A DNA stretch of 44,188 nucleotides, taken from assembly GCA_045649415.1 (NCBI GenBank), contig JAZRPY010000023.1, forward strand, positions 1 through 44,188. The letters run 5' to 3'. Position 1 is the stretch's first letter. Each line of letters starts with the position of its first letter. This document shows positions 32,483 to 41,873 of the stretch, in pieces. A program made the position numbers and the translations under genes. Below the pieces are notes generated by a model, which was not told the origin of the DNA, did no database searches, and was given only the letters and a program-made list of their open reading frames with translations. The DNA is from CAKSQL01 sp045649415 (lineage in GTDB: Bacteria > Bacillota > Clostridia > UBA1381).

Positions 32483-34018
32483 ATGAAAAAATTTATTGTA
32501 ATTTTATCAATAATATTCACACTCCAGAGTGTTGCATATGCTGAGGTGATAAGTCAATGGGCAACCAAGGACTACAGTCAGGCTTCGGAATCGGGACTTT
32601 TATCCTACAATGTTATTAAAAACAATTTAAAGGGTGAAATAACAAGGGAAGAATTTGCAGAGTTATCAGTTGCACTATTTAAACAGCTTTCTAATAAAAT
32701 TGTGACGGTTCCAAGAGAAAATCCTTTTGAGGATACGGATAATCCGTTAGTTTTGCAGGCATACTCCTTAGGAATAGTAAACGGCAAGAGCGAAACATTA
32801 TTTGACCCTGAGGGCACAATAACAAGAGAACAGATCACAAAAATAATTATAAATACCCTGAAGTCTGCTAATATTGAAATTGTTATTTTTTCCCATGAGG
32901 ATGAAAAGCTTTTGAAATGCTTTGAAGATATAAATGATATTTCTGATTGGGCATATATCGATATGATGGCTGCAGTCAAATATAAGATAATAAGTGGAAC
33001 AAGTGAAACTACACTTTTGCCAAAGGGAAGTGCTACAAGAGAACAGGCGATTTCCCTTGTGAACAGAGTGTGTGAGAGCTTTGTCAAAGGAAAAGTCAGA
33101 TATAAAGCCCCAACAATCACTAATCCTACTGATAATTCATTTATTGATAACAACACAGTTATAACCTTTAATAAGCTTGTGGGTATAAAAAAATATGTTG
33201 TGCTTGTTAAGGATGAAAATGGTAACACAGTTCTTGTTAAGCAAACTGCAAAAACAAGTGCAGAGTTAGATTTTCACAGATTAGAGCATGATAAACAATA
33301 TGCTATTATATGTGGAGTTGAGTATGTGAAGGGTGCACAGACATATTCAGAGCCAATATATGTTACTTATAGCAAAATCCTTTTAAAGCCCGTCGAGGTG
33401 GAGAAAGAGGACCAAATTGATAAGCCTCAGGTGGATGAAAATAATAATGAAACTGATGTTGATACTGACATAGAGAATAATATCACTCAGGATGTTCCAG
33501 ACAAGATTTTAGCAGTTACTGATAACGAAAAACGAGTTTTTCCTGAAGGATATTATTATCAGTCGGAAGAAGAGGCTAAAAAGAATATGGTGGAAGTGAC
33601 AATTAAGGTCTGGAATGTGGATGGAAATGGTGAAAAGTATTCTGCAGAAAGAACTCTGGAGGTAAACAAGCATCTTTCAGAGGATGTAGTTAAAATATTC
33701 GACGAAATCTATAATGAGGAGGGATGTTTTCCTATAAAGGCAATAAGTGGCTATTGTTGGAGAACAACTGCCTTTGGAAAACCATCTCAGCATAGCTTTG
33801 GTACTTGCATTGATATAAATCCTGATGAAAACTATTATTGCTATTATGACACTAAAGAGGCCATTGTGGGTGAATATTGGAAGCCGGGCGAGGATATTTA
33901 TTCAATAACTCCCGACGGGATTGTTGTTTCCACATTTGAAAAATATGGTTGGAGTTGGGGTGGTAATTGGACAGGCTCTGTAACTGACTATATGCATTTT
34001 ACATATTTAGGAAAATAA
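32483..34018 (+). CDS. SLH-domain protein with C-terminal M15 (VanY-type) peptidase
   Basis: This secreted cell-wall protein of 511 residues has a signal peptide (MKKFIVILSIIFTLQSVAYA) and three SLH-like repeats (about 22-75, 78-128 and 145-200). These anchor it to cell-wall polymers; the TREQ/TREE motif recurs as ITREEF, ITREQI and ATREQA. A fibronectin-like domain (about 208-305) and an acidic linker follow. The C-terminus (about 390-511) is an M15-type D-Ala-D-Ala carboxypeptidase or endopeptidase, with zinc-site motifs SQHSFGTCIDINPDENY and YMHF, and WSWGGNW before the last His. The start is the ATG at 32483, 9 bp after AGAGG; a TTG 18 bp earlier has none. Confidence 0.88.
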   Translation: MKKFIVILSIIFTLQSVAYAEVISQWATKDYSQASESGLLSYNVIKNNLKGEITREEFAELSVALFKQLSNKIVTVPRENPFEDTDNPLVLQAYSLGIVNGKSETLFDPEGTITREQITKIIINTLKSANIEIVIFSHEDEKLLKCFEDINDISDWAYIDMMAAVKYKIISGTSETTLLPKGSATREQAISLVNRVCESFVKGKVRYKAPTITNPTDNSFIDNNTVITFNKLVGIKKYVVLVKDENGNTVLVKQTAKTSAELDFHRLEHDKQYAIICGVEYVKGAQTYSEPIYVTYSKILLKPVEVEKEDQIDKPQVDENNNETDVDTDIENNITQDVPDKILAVTDNEKRVFPEGYYYQSEEEAKKNMVEVTIKVWNVDGNGEKYSAERTLEVNKHLSEDVVKIFDEIYNEEGCFPIKAISGYCWRTTAFGKPSQHSFGTCIDINPDENYYCYYDTKEAIVGEYWKPGEDIYSITPDGIVVSTFEKYGWSWGGNWTGSVTDYMHFTYLGK

Positions 34019-34026
34019 AGTTTTAT

Positions 34027-34078
34027 AGACTATCAAAAAAGTATTTTACTTTTTTGGTGGTCTTTTATTTTTATTTTT
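34027..34078 (+). terminator. Terminator of the SLH-M15 gene
   Basis: AGACTATCAAAAAAGTA (34027-34043) pairs with TACTTTTTTGGTGGTCT (34047-34063), two G-T pairs included, and a T-rich tract follows. Confidence 0.75.
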
Positions 34079-34097
34079 TGGAAATTTATCATTTTAA

Positions 34098-34126
34098 TAG
34101 ACATTTATCTTTTTTTATGGTAAAAT
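34098..34126 (+). promoter_or_regulatory. Promoter of the NAGPA-SLH gene
   Basis: TAGACA (34098-34103) and TAAAAT (34121-34126) are 17 bp apart. Transcription should start near 34133, giving a very short leader. Confidence 0.55.
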
Positions 34127-34160
34127 AAATAATGGATGAAAGGTGTTGAAAATAAATAAT

Positions 34161-36725
34161 ATGATTAAGAAAATAATTGCATTTGCTTTGATTTTTTCTG
34201 TTTCTTCAACAATTGTTAAAGCAGATGTTTTAGGAAATAAAACAGGGGAGTCAGCATCCCTTGAAATAGGACATGGTACAGAGCTTATAAACAACACATA
34301 TCTTTCCGAACAAGAAGGTGTTGGATATCAGAGAGAGTACTATGCAAAATATACTCCAAACAAAAATGTTCGACCTGTTGTGATAACAGGCGAAACTATA
34401 TGGGGTAAAAGAACAATAAATGAAGCGATTGAGTATATGAGGGGTAAGAATTTATATCCTATGATTGGAATAAATGCATCTTTTTTCTCATTCCAGACAG
34501 GATTGCCTATGGGACATGTTATAACAAATGGAGAAATAACCTCTAAGGACTCATCTGTGCTTGATTCAGTTGCTTTTAAAAAGGATGGAACTGCATTTAT
34601 TTCTAAGCTTGGAATAAAAACAACTGCTTATTTTGATGAATACGAATTTGATATTCCTCACATTAACAAATTTGTTCAGGAAACAAGCTCAGCTGTGACC
34701 TTGTTTGACGATAATTTTGACTCAAAAACCAACGCATTAGGTGAAACTATGAATATAGTTTTAGGTGAAATTGAGGGTAAGCTTTCAATTGGAGAAAGTG
34801 TTAAGGGCGTTGTTGAGGATATAATAACAACTAATGAACCTATTGAAATTCCTGAAGGAAAGATGGTTTTAACTCTTAGTATGGTTTCGGGAAATGAGTG
34901 GGCAAAAACATTGTTTCCACTCATAGAAATCGGAATGGAATTAGTAATCAAAAACGAAGCAATTGAAGAGCCTGATAAATGGAAGGATGCATACAATGCC
35001 ATTGGAAGTGAAGGTAAAAGGCTATTGGTTAATGGTAATGTAGCAGACGGACTCACCGATTCTGCAAACCCAAGAACTGCCGTTGGAATAATGGAGGATG
35101 GCACAGTCATTTTCTATGTTTTAGACGGAAGGCAAACAGGATATAGCTATGGTGCAAGGGAAATAACTTTAGCCAACAGACTGTTGGAAATGGGTTGTGT
35201 TGATGCATTGAATCTTGATGGAGGTGGCTCAACCTCGATTTCAGGAATTTATCCGGGACAGGATATAGTGTCCGTTATAAATTCTCCGTCAGGAGGAACT
35301 TTAAGAAAGGTATCCAACTTTATTTTCCTGGAGAATTTAAACGAACCTACAAATGAGCTTGATAAATTATATATATATCCATATTCAGAACATTATCTGG
35401 TGGGTAGCGAGGTTGATTTATCAGTTTCTGCCACAGACACAGAATACCATATTATGCCTGCTCCTGAGGTTGAATTTTCAAGCGATGTAAAATGGGCAGA
35501 TATTTCAAATGATGGGGTACTGACTTTAAATGGTAATGGCAAAGCAACAATCACTGCAAGAACAGGAAAAATAGAGAAAAAAGTTGATTTTTATTCTTAT
35601 GATACACCCGATATCAAGGTTAAAAATAAAAGCACAGGTAAATATATTAAAACCATTGAGGGAAAGCCAAACGAGGAGTTTTCCCTGAAGGCTGAGGCAT
35701 ATTTTAATGATATTGAGCTGATTTATAATGATGAACAATTTGTATGGGAAATCACAGATGAATTGGGAACTGTTGAAAATGGTGTATTAAAGCTTAATGA
35801 TGTTGAGGATGTGGAAGGAGAATTAAAAATCAGGGCAGGGAATAGTGAAACAATAATCCCTATTTCAATTCCTACACAGATTAAGCCTTTGGAGTTATAT
35901 CCATATAGCGAAATTGAAATTTCCAATAATTGTTTAAATGTTAAAATAAAAAGTTATAATGATAAATTAGATTTTCAAAATTGCAAAATATCTATTGACG
36001 GGGAAATATTTCCATATGGGAAATATATAACTACTCAGGAAGATACTTTGCAAGAAATTGTGATTCCAATGGATGAAAAATTCTTTAATGAATTCCACAA
36101 AATTTCTGTAAAATCCGTATTAGAAAACAAAAATGAAAGTATAAACTATTTATTTATAAAAAATGATATAGAAGATTTGATTTTTGATGATATGGGTGAG
36201 CATTGGTCTAAAAATTTAGTTGCTTTTATGGGACAAAATAAAATTGTGAACGGAAATATTGTGGATGAATTAACTATGTTTTATCCCGATAATAATATGA
36301 CAAGAGTAGAATTCTCTGTTATGATTTGCAATTACTTAAAGCTTAATATTGAAGAATATAAGGATGTAGAGTTGGAATTTGATGATTTGGATATAATTCC
36401 AAATTGGGCTTTAGGATATGTGAAGGCTGCGTCTGAAATTGGTATAATAAGTGGTAAAATGGATGGAGATAAGGTATATTTTGCACCATCTGATGAAATA
36501 ACAAGAGCAGAAGCAGTAACCATAATCGCAAGAACACTTTCAGAGAATTTAAGAATTGGTGAATTAGGATTTGATGATGACAAAGAAATTCCAAAATGGG
36601 CAGAGGAAAATTTCAGGGTTATGACTAATTCTAAATTTATATCAGGATATCCTGATAACACAATAAGACCAAACAACAAGGTGACTCGTGCAGAAGCAGT
36701 TGTTTTACTTGGAAATGTATATTGA
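34161..36725 (+). CDS. NAGPA-type phosphodiester glycosidase with SLH anchors
   Basis: This large secreted protein of about 854 residues has a signal peptide (MIKKIIAFALIFSVSSTIVKA). A NAGPA/DUF2233 domain (about 50-395) follows, with PMIGINASFFSFQTGLPMGHVI, NPRTAVGIMEDGTVIFYVLDGRQTG and NLDGGGSTSI, the family signatures. Bacterial homologues cleave phosphodiester links such as GlcNAc-1-P capped glycans. Then come beta-rich domains (about 400-660), one Big-2-like, and three C-terminal SLH repeats (about 675-854; ITRAEAV and VTRAEAV). The start is uncertain: GTG 34143, TTG 34146 and ATG 34161 are in frame, and AAAGGTG overlaps the first two. The ATG gives the cleanest signal peptide. Confidence 0.87.
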   Translation: MIKKIIAFALIFSVSSTIVKADVLGNKTGESASLEIGHGTELINNTYLSEQEGVGYQREYYAKYTPNKNVRPVVITGETIWGKRTINEAIEYMRGKNLYPMIGINASFFSFQTGLPMGHVITNGEITSKDSSVLDSVAFKKDGTAFISKLGIKTTAYFDEYEFDIPHINKFVQETSSAVTLFDDNFDSKTNALGETMNIVLGEIEGKLSIGESVKGVVEDIITTNEPIEIPEGKMVLTLSMVSGNEWAKTLFPLIEIGMELVIKNEAIEEPDKWKDAYNAIGSEGKRLLVNGNVADGLTDSANPRTAVGIMEDGTVIFYVLDGRQTGYSYGAREITLANRLLEMGCVDALNLDGGGSTSISGIYPGQDIVSVINSPSGGTLRKVSNFIFLENLNEPTNELDKLYIYPYSEHYLVGSEVDLSVSATDTEYHIMPAPEVEFSSDVKWADISNDGVLTLNGNGKATITARTGKIEKKVDFYSYDTPDIKVKNKSTGKYIKTIEGKPNEEFSLKAEAYFNDIELIYNDEQFVWEITDELGTVENGVLKLNDVEDVEGELKIRAGNSETIIPISIPTQIKPLELYPYSEIEISNNCLNVKIKSYNDKLDFQNCKISIDGEIFPYGKYITTQEDTLQEIVIPMDEKFFNEFHKISVKSVLENKNESINYLFIKNDIEDLIFDDMGEHWSKNLVAFMGQNKIVNGNIVDELTMFYPDNNMTRVEFSVMICNYLKLNIEEYKDVELEFDDLDIIPNWALGYVKAASEIGIISGKMDGDKVYFAPSDEITRAEAVTIIARTLSENLRIGELGFDDDKEIPKWAEENFRVMTNSKFISGYPDNTIRPNNKVTRAEAVVLLGNVY

Positions 36726-36823
36726 CAAGAATATAGTTTTGGTTACAAATGAAAAAAGTCGAAAACTCTACAACTATAGACACAATCAGAATTTTCGAAA
36801 ATAAGTGATAAGGATTAAATAAT

Positions 36824-37735
36824 ATGTCAACAAAAAACAAAGTGATTTATGCCACAATTGCGGCACTTTTTGCGCAAATTATATTTGGATTCAGCTTTAT
36901 GTTCTCAAAAACAGGGCTTCAATATGCATCACCAATGGTTATGATTTTTAACAGATATTTAGTTGCATTTATAGGTCTTAGCATAGTAATGCTGATTTTG
37001 AAAAAGCAATTTAGAATAAAAAAGAATATTGGAAATCTTATTCTAATGTCACTGTTTCAGCCTTTATTATATTTTATATGTGAAACCTACGGAATTAAAA
37101 TGACAACAAGCTCATTTTCTTCCATAATGATATCCTTAATTCCTGTTGCAGCAATGATTTTGGGTGCAATTATATTAAAGGAAAAACCACGATTTATTCA
37201 ATATATTTTTGCATTGATATCAGTTTTTGGTGTGATTTTTATAGCAATGATTGAAAAAGAAGAGGGAGTGGTTACAACAGGAGGGATTATCCTTCTGTTG
37301 GGAGCAGTTTTTTCTTCAGTTTTATATAATATAACAAGCAGAAAAATATCAAATGAATTTACTGCCTTTGAACGCACATATGCAATGTCGATTGTTGGAT
37401 TGGTGAGTTTCTTTTTAATATCAGTGATAGAAAATATTAAAACCCCATCAATGCTTTTTTCGGCATTTCACAATCCTATATATTTGATATCAGTTCTATA
37501 TCTGGGTGTTTTTTCGACTATAATAGCATTTTTATTATTAAACTACGCGAACACACATATTTCGGTGGCAAAAACGACTGTCTTTTCAAATCTCACAACT
37601 GTAGTTTCAGTTTTTGCAGGGGTAGTATTTTTAAAAGAGCCATTCACAATTAAAACACTTATTGCAATTGTTTTGATTATTGCAGGTGTATGGGGTGTTC
37701 AGGTACTTGGTGTAAAAGAAAAAAATGAAAGGTAG
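36824..37735 (+). CDS. EamA/DMT-family transporter
   Basis: This membrane protein of 303 residues has ten hydrophobic helices in two EamA repeats (about 10-140 and 155-295). Landmarks are FGFSFMFSKTGLQYASP in the first repeat, SLIPVAAMILGAIILKEKPRFIQYIFALISVFGVIF closing it, and TTVFSNLTTVVSVFAGVVFLKEPFTIKTLIAIVLIIAGVWGV closing the second. DMT carriers export or import amino acids and other metabolites; the substrate is not readable. AAGGA precedes the ATG. ligA begins 8 bp downstream, so they may share a message. Confidence 0.88.
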   Translation: MSTKNKVIYATIAALFAQIIFGFSFMFSKTGLQYASPMVMIFNRYLVAFIGLSIVMLILKKQFRIKKNIGNLILMSLFQPLLYFICETYGIKMTTSSFSSIMISLIPVAAMILGAIILKEKPRFIQYIFALISVFGVIFIAMIEKEEGVVTTGGIILLLGAVFSSVLYNITSRKISNEFTAFERTYAMSIVGLVSFFLISVIENIKTPSMLFSAFHNPIYLISVLYLGVFSTIIAFLLLNYANTHISVAKTTVFSNLTTVVSVFAGVVFLKEPFTIKTLIAIVLIIAGVWGVQVLGVKEKNER

Positions 37736-37743
37736 ATATTTTT

Positions 37744-39726
37744 ATGGATGCGAAGACAAGAATCAAAGAGCTTAGCGACTTATTAAACTATCATAACCAA
37801 AAATACTATGTTGAGGATAGCCCTGAAATTTCAGACTTTGAGTATGATAAAATGCTCAGAGAATTAGAGAACTTGGAAAATGAATATCCTGAGCTTGTCT
37901 CAGATTTATCACCAACAAAAAGAGTGGGTGGTGCAGTTTTATCCGAGTTTGAGGAGGTTGTGCATCAGGTACCTATGGAAAGCCTTCAGGATGCTTTTTC
38001 TGAAGGAGAGGTATATGATTTTGACAAAAGAGTAAAAGGTGTTGTTTTAGATGCACAATATGTAGTTGAACACAAAATTGATGGTCTGTCCGTTTCAATT
38101 GAATATGAAAATGGTGAGTTTAAAAGAGCATCAACAAGAGGAAATGGCTTGATTGGAGAAAATGTTACTGAAAATATTAAAACTATCAAATCTGTTCCTA
38201 TGAAGTTAAAAACACCAATTCCTTATCTTGAAGTAAGAGGTGAGGTTTTTATCTCAAAGGAAAATTTTAAAAAGATAAATGATTTAAGAGAAGCAAAAGA
38301 AGAGCCTTTGTTTGCCAATGCAAGAAATGCAGCTGCAGGCTCATTAAGACAATTAAATTCTAAAATAGCAGCAGAGAGAAAAATGGATATTTTCATTTTC
38401 AATATCCAGAAAATTGAGGGTGTTGAAATTAAAAATCACCTTGAAGGATTAAGATTTTTGAAAAATCAAGGTTTTAAAGTGATTTTAAATGATACTTTGT
38501 ATCCTGATATAAAACAAGCTTATAAAAGAGTTTTGGAAATAGGTGAGGAAAGAGGAGACTTATATTTTGATATAGATGGTGCAGTTATCAAAGTAAATGA
38601 TTTTGATAAAAGAGAGACGCTTTCATCCACATCAAAGTTTCCAAGATGGGCAATTGCATATAAATTCCCTGCTGAACAAGCAGAAACAAAGATATTGGAT
38701 ATTGTTGTGCAGGTGGGAAGAACAGGAGTTTTAACTCCACTTGCTATATTGTCCCCTGTAAGAATTGCAGGCTCAACAGTTTCACGTGCAACTCTTCATA
38801 ATATGGATTATATTGTCGAAAAAGATATAAAAATAAATGATACTGTAGTAATCCAGAAGGCAGGAGATATCATTCCTGAGGTTGTTAAAGTATCAAAAGA
38901 AAAAAGAACAGGCGATGAGATAGAATTCAAAATGCCTGAATTTTGCTCAGAATGTGGTGCTGAAATCGTGAGAGAGGAAGGCGAGGCAGCACATCGTTGC
39001 ACAGGTATGAACTGCCCTGCACAAAGATTAAGGCATATTATTCACTTTGTTTCACGACCTGCTATGGACATAGACGGCTTAGGCCCATCAATCATCGAAC
39101 AGATGCTTGATAGAAACCTGATTGAAACTGCAGCAGATTTATACTATGTTTCAAAGAATGATATTGCAGATATGGAAAAAATGGGTGAGAAGTCTGCAGA
39201 TAATTTAATAAATGCACTTGAAAAATCAAAGAATAATCCCTTATTTAAGCTCATAAATGCCCTTGGAATAAGACATATAGGTGAAAAGGGTGCAAAGCTT
39301 TTAGCGAATAAGTATAAATCGATAGAGAATATCAAAAAAGCATCTAAAGAGGAGCTTGAAAGCATTCCCGAAATTGGAGGAATAATCGCAAAAAGCATTG
39401 TTGAATTTTTCAATCAGGAACAAAATATTCTTTTTATAGACAAGCTTGAAAGAGCAGGAGTTTTCACTACTGATAAAGATGATGATAACAAAAAAGAACA
39501 GATATTAGAAGGGAAAATCTTTGTTTTGACCGGAACTTTAGAAAAATACACTCGACCTGAGGCTTCGGATATAATTGAATCACTTGGTGGAAAAACATCT
39601 TCTTCAGTATCCAAAAACACAGATTTTGTATTAGCAGGAGAAAAGGCAGGGAGTAAGCTTGATAAAGCAACTCAGCTTGGCGTTAAAATAATATCTGAGG
39701 ACGAGTTTGAAAATATGATAAAGTAG
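37744..39726 (+). CDS. ligA: NAD-dependent DNA ligase LigA
   Basis: LigA seals nicks in DNA with NAD+. The 660-residue length and layout are normal: an Ia domain starting with LSDLLNYHNQKYYVEDSPEISDFEYD, the adenylation domain with K111 in HKIDG, the OB fold with VGRTGVLTPLAIL, a four-cysteine zinc finger (CSEC...CTGMNC), a helix-hairpin-helix domain, and a C-terminal BRCT domain starting GKIFVLTGTLEKYTRPEA. GAAAGG lies upstream of the ATG. mltG follows 9 bp downstream. Confidence 0.97.
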   Translation: MDAKTRIKELSDLLNYHNQKYYVEDSPEISDFEYDKMLRELENLENEYPELVSDLSPTKRVGGAVLSEFEEVVHQVPMESLQDAFSEGEVYDFDKRVKGVVLDAQYVVEHKIDGLSVSIEYENGEFKRASTRGNGLIGENVTENIKTIKSVPMKLKTPIPYLEVRGEVFISKENFKKINDLREAKEEPLFANARNAAAGSLRQLNSKIAAERKMDIFIFNIQKIEGVEIKNHLEGLRFLKNQGFKVILNDTLYPDIKQAYKRVLEIGEERGDLYFDIDGAVIKVNDFDKRETLSSTSKFPRWAIAYKFPAEQAETKILDIVVQVGRTGVLTPLAILSPVRIAGSTVSRATLHNMDYIVEKDIKINDTVVIQKAGDIIPEVVKVSKEKRTGDEIEFKMPEFCSECGAEIVREEGEAAHRCTGMNCPAQRLRHIIHFVSRPAMDIDGLGPSIIEQMLDRNLIETAADLYYVSKNDIADMEKMGEKSADNLINALEKSKNNPLFKLINALGIRHIGEKGAKLLANKYKSIENIKKASKEELESIPEIGGIIAKSIVEFFNQEQNILFIDKLERAGVFTTDKDDDNKKEQILEGKIFVLTGTLEKYTRPEASDIIESLGGKTSSSVSKNTDFVLAGEKAGSKLDKATQLGVKIISEDEFENMIK

Positions 39727-39735
39727 AGGTGTGAA

Positions 39736-40761
39736 ATGGAAGAAATTAAAACAAATGAGCATAATAAAGATAATAAAATAAAGGCAAAAAAATTTTTGAT
39801 TATACTTTTAATTCTCTTTATATGTCTTTGGAATATCTTTTTTGGCATGGATAAAGCTAAAAAGGACGCTACTGTTACAATCAACAGTGGCGAGTCAATC
39901 ATTGATATCGCTGAAGCATTAGAGGATGAAAAGGTAATTTCTAAAAAAATTAAATTTATTTCCCGGGTAATAATATCAGGAAACAAAAGCAATTTAAAAT
40001 TCGGGACCTTTGAATTTAAAAAGGGCATGAAATATGGTGAAATCATTGATACTCTTGTTAATGAAGGTGCGAAAAGAACAACCTTTACTCTCACAATTCC
40101 TGAAGGATATTCTGTTGAGAATGTAATTTCAAAGCTCGAAAAAGAGGGAGTAGGAACAAGGGATGAGATAAGAGAGGCACTAAAGCTTGATTATGATTTT
40201 GAATTTTTAAAAGAAATTCCAAAAAGAAATGAACAATACTATTATTTAGAAGGCTTTTTATTTCCATCAACCTATGAATTTTATTCTGATGCAACACCTG
40301 AGCATATAATTAAAACAATGCTCTCAACCTTTGAAAAGGAATATAATAAAGTTAGAGATAATTATGATAATCTTTATGACATTATCACAAAAGCTTCAAT
40401 AATTGAACGGGAAGCCAAGCTTGACAATGAAAGAAATACAATTGCAGGAGTAGTAGAAAACAGATTGAAAAGCAATATGCGACTTCAATTGTGTGCAACG
40501 GTTTTATATGTAATCACAAATGGAGAATATTCAATTGATAAAGTAACTTACAAGGATTTAGAGGTAAGTTCACCATATAACACCTATCAATCTGATGGAT
40601 TGCCACCGGGACCTATATCAAATCCTGGACTAAAATCTATCGAAGCTGCATTAAATCCCGAAACACACAATTATCTTTTCTATCACACAAATGAGGAGAA
40701 AAAGGACGGAAGTCATATATTTACTCAAACCTTTCAAGGACATATGGATACAATGAATTAA
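39736..40761 (+). CDS. mltG: Endolytic murein transglycosylase MltG (YceG)
   Basis: MltG cleaves nascent peptidoglycan and is thought to end glycan strand growth. The 341-residue protein has a cytoplasmic basic tail, one membrane helix (about 17-36), a LysM-like domain (about 44-110) and the YceG catalytic domain. The catalytic Glu is in SIIEREAKLDNER near 218, with the conserved NRL a few residues on, and the later strands LPPGPISNPGLKSIEAALNPE are diagnostic. AGAGGTG lies 8 bp before the ATG. It follows ligA in a compact run of genes. Confidence 0.94.
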   Translation: MEEIKTNEHNKDNKIKAKKFLIILLILFICLWNIFFGMDKAKKDATVTINSGESIIDIAEALEDEKVISKKIKFISRVIISGNKSNLKFGTFEFKKGMKYGEIIDTLVNEGAKRTTFTLTIPEGYSVENVISKLEKEGVGTRDEIREALKLDYDFEFLKEIPKRNEQYYYLEGFLFPSTYEFYSDATPEHIIKTMLSTFEKEYNKVRDNYDNLYDIITKASIIEREAKLDNERNTIAGVVENRLKSNMRLQLCATVLYVITNGEYSIDKVTYKDLEVSSPYNTYQSDGLPPGPISNPGLKSIEAALNPETHNYLFYHTNEEKKDGSHIFTQTFQGHMDTMN

Positions 40762-40781
40762 AAAAATTTTGTTAGAAAATA

Positions 40782-40811
40782 TTGTCAAATAAGAGTGTTA
40801 TGTGATATAAT
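40782..40811 (+). promoter_or_regulatory. Promoter of the zinc-ribbon gene
   Basis: TTGTCA (40782-40787) and TATAAT (40806-40811) are 18 bp apart. Confidence 0.6.
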
Positions 40812-40848
40812 ACTATTATAAGGATATAATATATAGGGGGGTCGTATC

Positions 40849-41238
40849 ATGGATAACTTTATGGATAAATTAAAAAAGGGTGCAACTAAGGTGTTTGGAG
40901 AAGCTGAAAAATTTGCATCAGCAGCAGTTGGCAAAACTGGAGAGCTTGTTGATCAGGCTAAATTAAACTATGCAATCAATTCTAATGAAGGCAAAATAGA
41001 GGATATTTTCGCCGAAGTCGGAAAAATCGTATATGATGAATATAAAAATGGCGATATATATAATGCAGAAATCACTGAAAAATTAAAAACTGTTGATATG
41101 CTTGCAGAGGAGATAGATGAATTAAAAGTGAAAATTGCACTTTTAAAAAAGTCTGTTATTTGTCCTGATTGTGGTGCATACAATGCTAATTCAAATGAAT
41201 TTTGCTCCAAGTGTGGCGCAGAGCTTTCAGAGGACTAA
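40849..41238 (+). CDS. Coiled-coil protein with C-terminal zinc ribbon, 129 aa
   Basis: This cytoplasmic protein starts with a helical, amphipathic region (MDKLKKGATKVFGEAEKFASAAV), continues through an acidic helix likely to form a coiled coil (about 75-105), and ends in a zinc ribbon CPDCGAYNANSNEFCSKCGAEL (about 107-127). The layout is common in clostridial proteins of unknown function. A strong GGGGGG lies 8 bp before the ATG, and the gene has its own promoter and terminator, so it is probably well expressed. Confidence 0.82.
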   Translation: MDNFMDKLKKGATKVFGEAEKFASAAVGKTGELVDQAKLNYAINSNEGKIEDIFAEVGKIVYDEYKNGDIYNAEITEKLKTVDMLAEEIDELKVKIALLKKSVICPDCGAYNANSNEFCSKCGAELSED

Positions 41239-41260
41239 AATAAATTAGTTTAATTGATAA

Positions 41261-41297
41261 AAGGGACTGTCGTTTATTTTATATGACAGTCCTTTTT
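41261..41297 (+). terminator. Terminator after the zinc-ribbon gene
   Basis: AGGGACTGTC (41262-41271) pairs with GACAGTCCTT (41285-41294) and ends in a T-run. The ribosome site of the next gene follows at once. Confidence 0.8.
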
Positions 41298-41314
41298 TAT
41301 GGAGAGGAACTTTT

Positions 41315-41782
41315 ATGAAAAAAAGAGTTATGGATTCATACACCGAACAGGTTCAGTTATTAACACAAGCAAATATGAATGGCTATAATCGACTTTTTGG
41401 TGGCGTTTTAATGGAATGGATTGATATTGTTGCCGCAATTGTTGCAAGACGACACTCAGGGCACAATGTAACCACTGTTTTTGTTGATACACTTCATTTC
41501 AAAGCCCCGGCATATTCTAATGAATGCCTTGTTTTAAAGGGTAAGCTCACTTATGTTGGAAGAACCTCAATGGAGGTTATGGTAGAAACCTATGTTGAGG
41601 CTCTTAATCAGGATAAAACGCTGATAAATAAAGCATTTATTGTTCTTGTTGCTCTTGATAAAAAGGAAAGACCAATAGAGGTTCCGGGCTTGATTTTAGA
41701 AACTGAAGAAGAGAAAAAGGCATGGGAAGATGGCAAAAAAAGAAATGAATTAAGAAAACTTAGAAGGTACGAGGATTATTAA
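41315..41782 (+). CDS. Acyl-CoA thioesterase, YciA/BACH-type hotdog
   Basis: This 155-residue protein is a hotdog-fold acyl-CoA hydrolase. The substrate helix region reads TQANMNGYNRLFGGVLMEWIDIVAAIVARRHSG (about 17-49), with the family pattern NxxGxxxGGxLMxxxD, followed by TVFVDTLHFKAPAYSNECLVLKG. The C-terminal helix is basic and rich in Glu and Lys. Its only nearby metabolic partners are unrelated, and its chain length is not evident. GGAGAGG lies 8 bp before the ATG. It begins right after a terminator, and no separate promoter was seen, so its expression may depend on readthrough. Confidence 0.88.
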   Translation: MKKRVMDSYTEQVQLLTQANMNGYNRLFGGVLMEWIDIVAAIVARRHSGHNVTTVFVDTLHFKAPAYSNECLVLKGKLTYVGRTSMEVMVETYVEALNQDKTLINKAFIVLVALDKKERPIEVPGLILETEEEKKAWEDGKKRNELRKLRRYEDY

Positions 41783-41809
41783 AAATTTATTACACTTATC
41801 AGTATATAA

Positions 41810-41838
41810 TTGACTTTTCAGTTAAAATGTTGTATTAT
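41810..41838 (+). promoter_or_regulatory. Promoter of the C39-like gene
   Basis: TTGACT (41810-41815) and TATTAT (41833-41838) are 17 bp apart. Confidence 0.6.
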
Positions 41839-41873
41839 ATTGAATGGTAAAATAATAAGATAGGATATTACAA

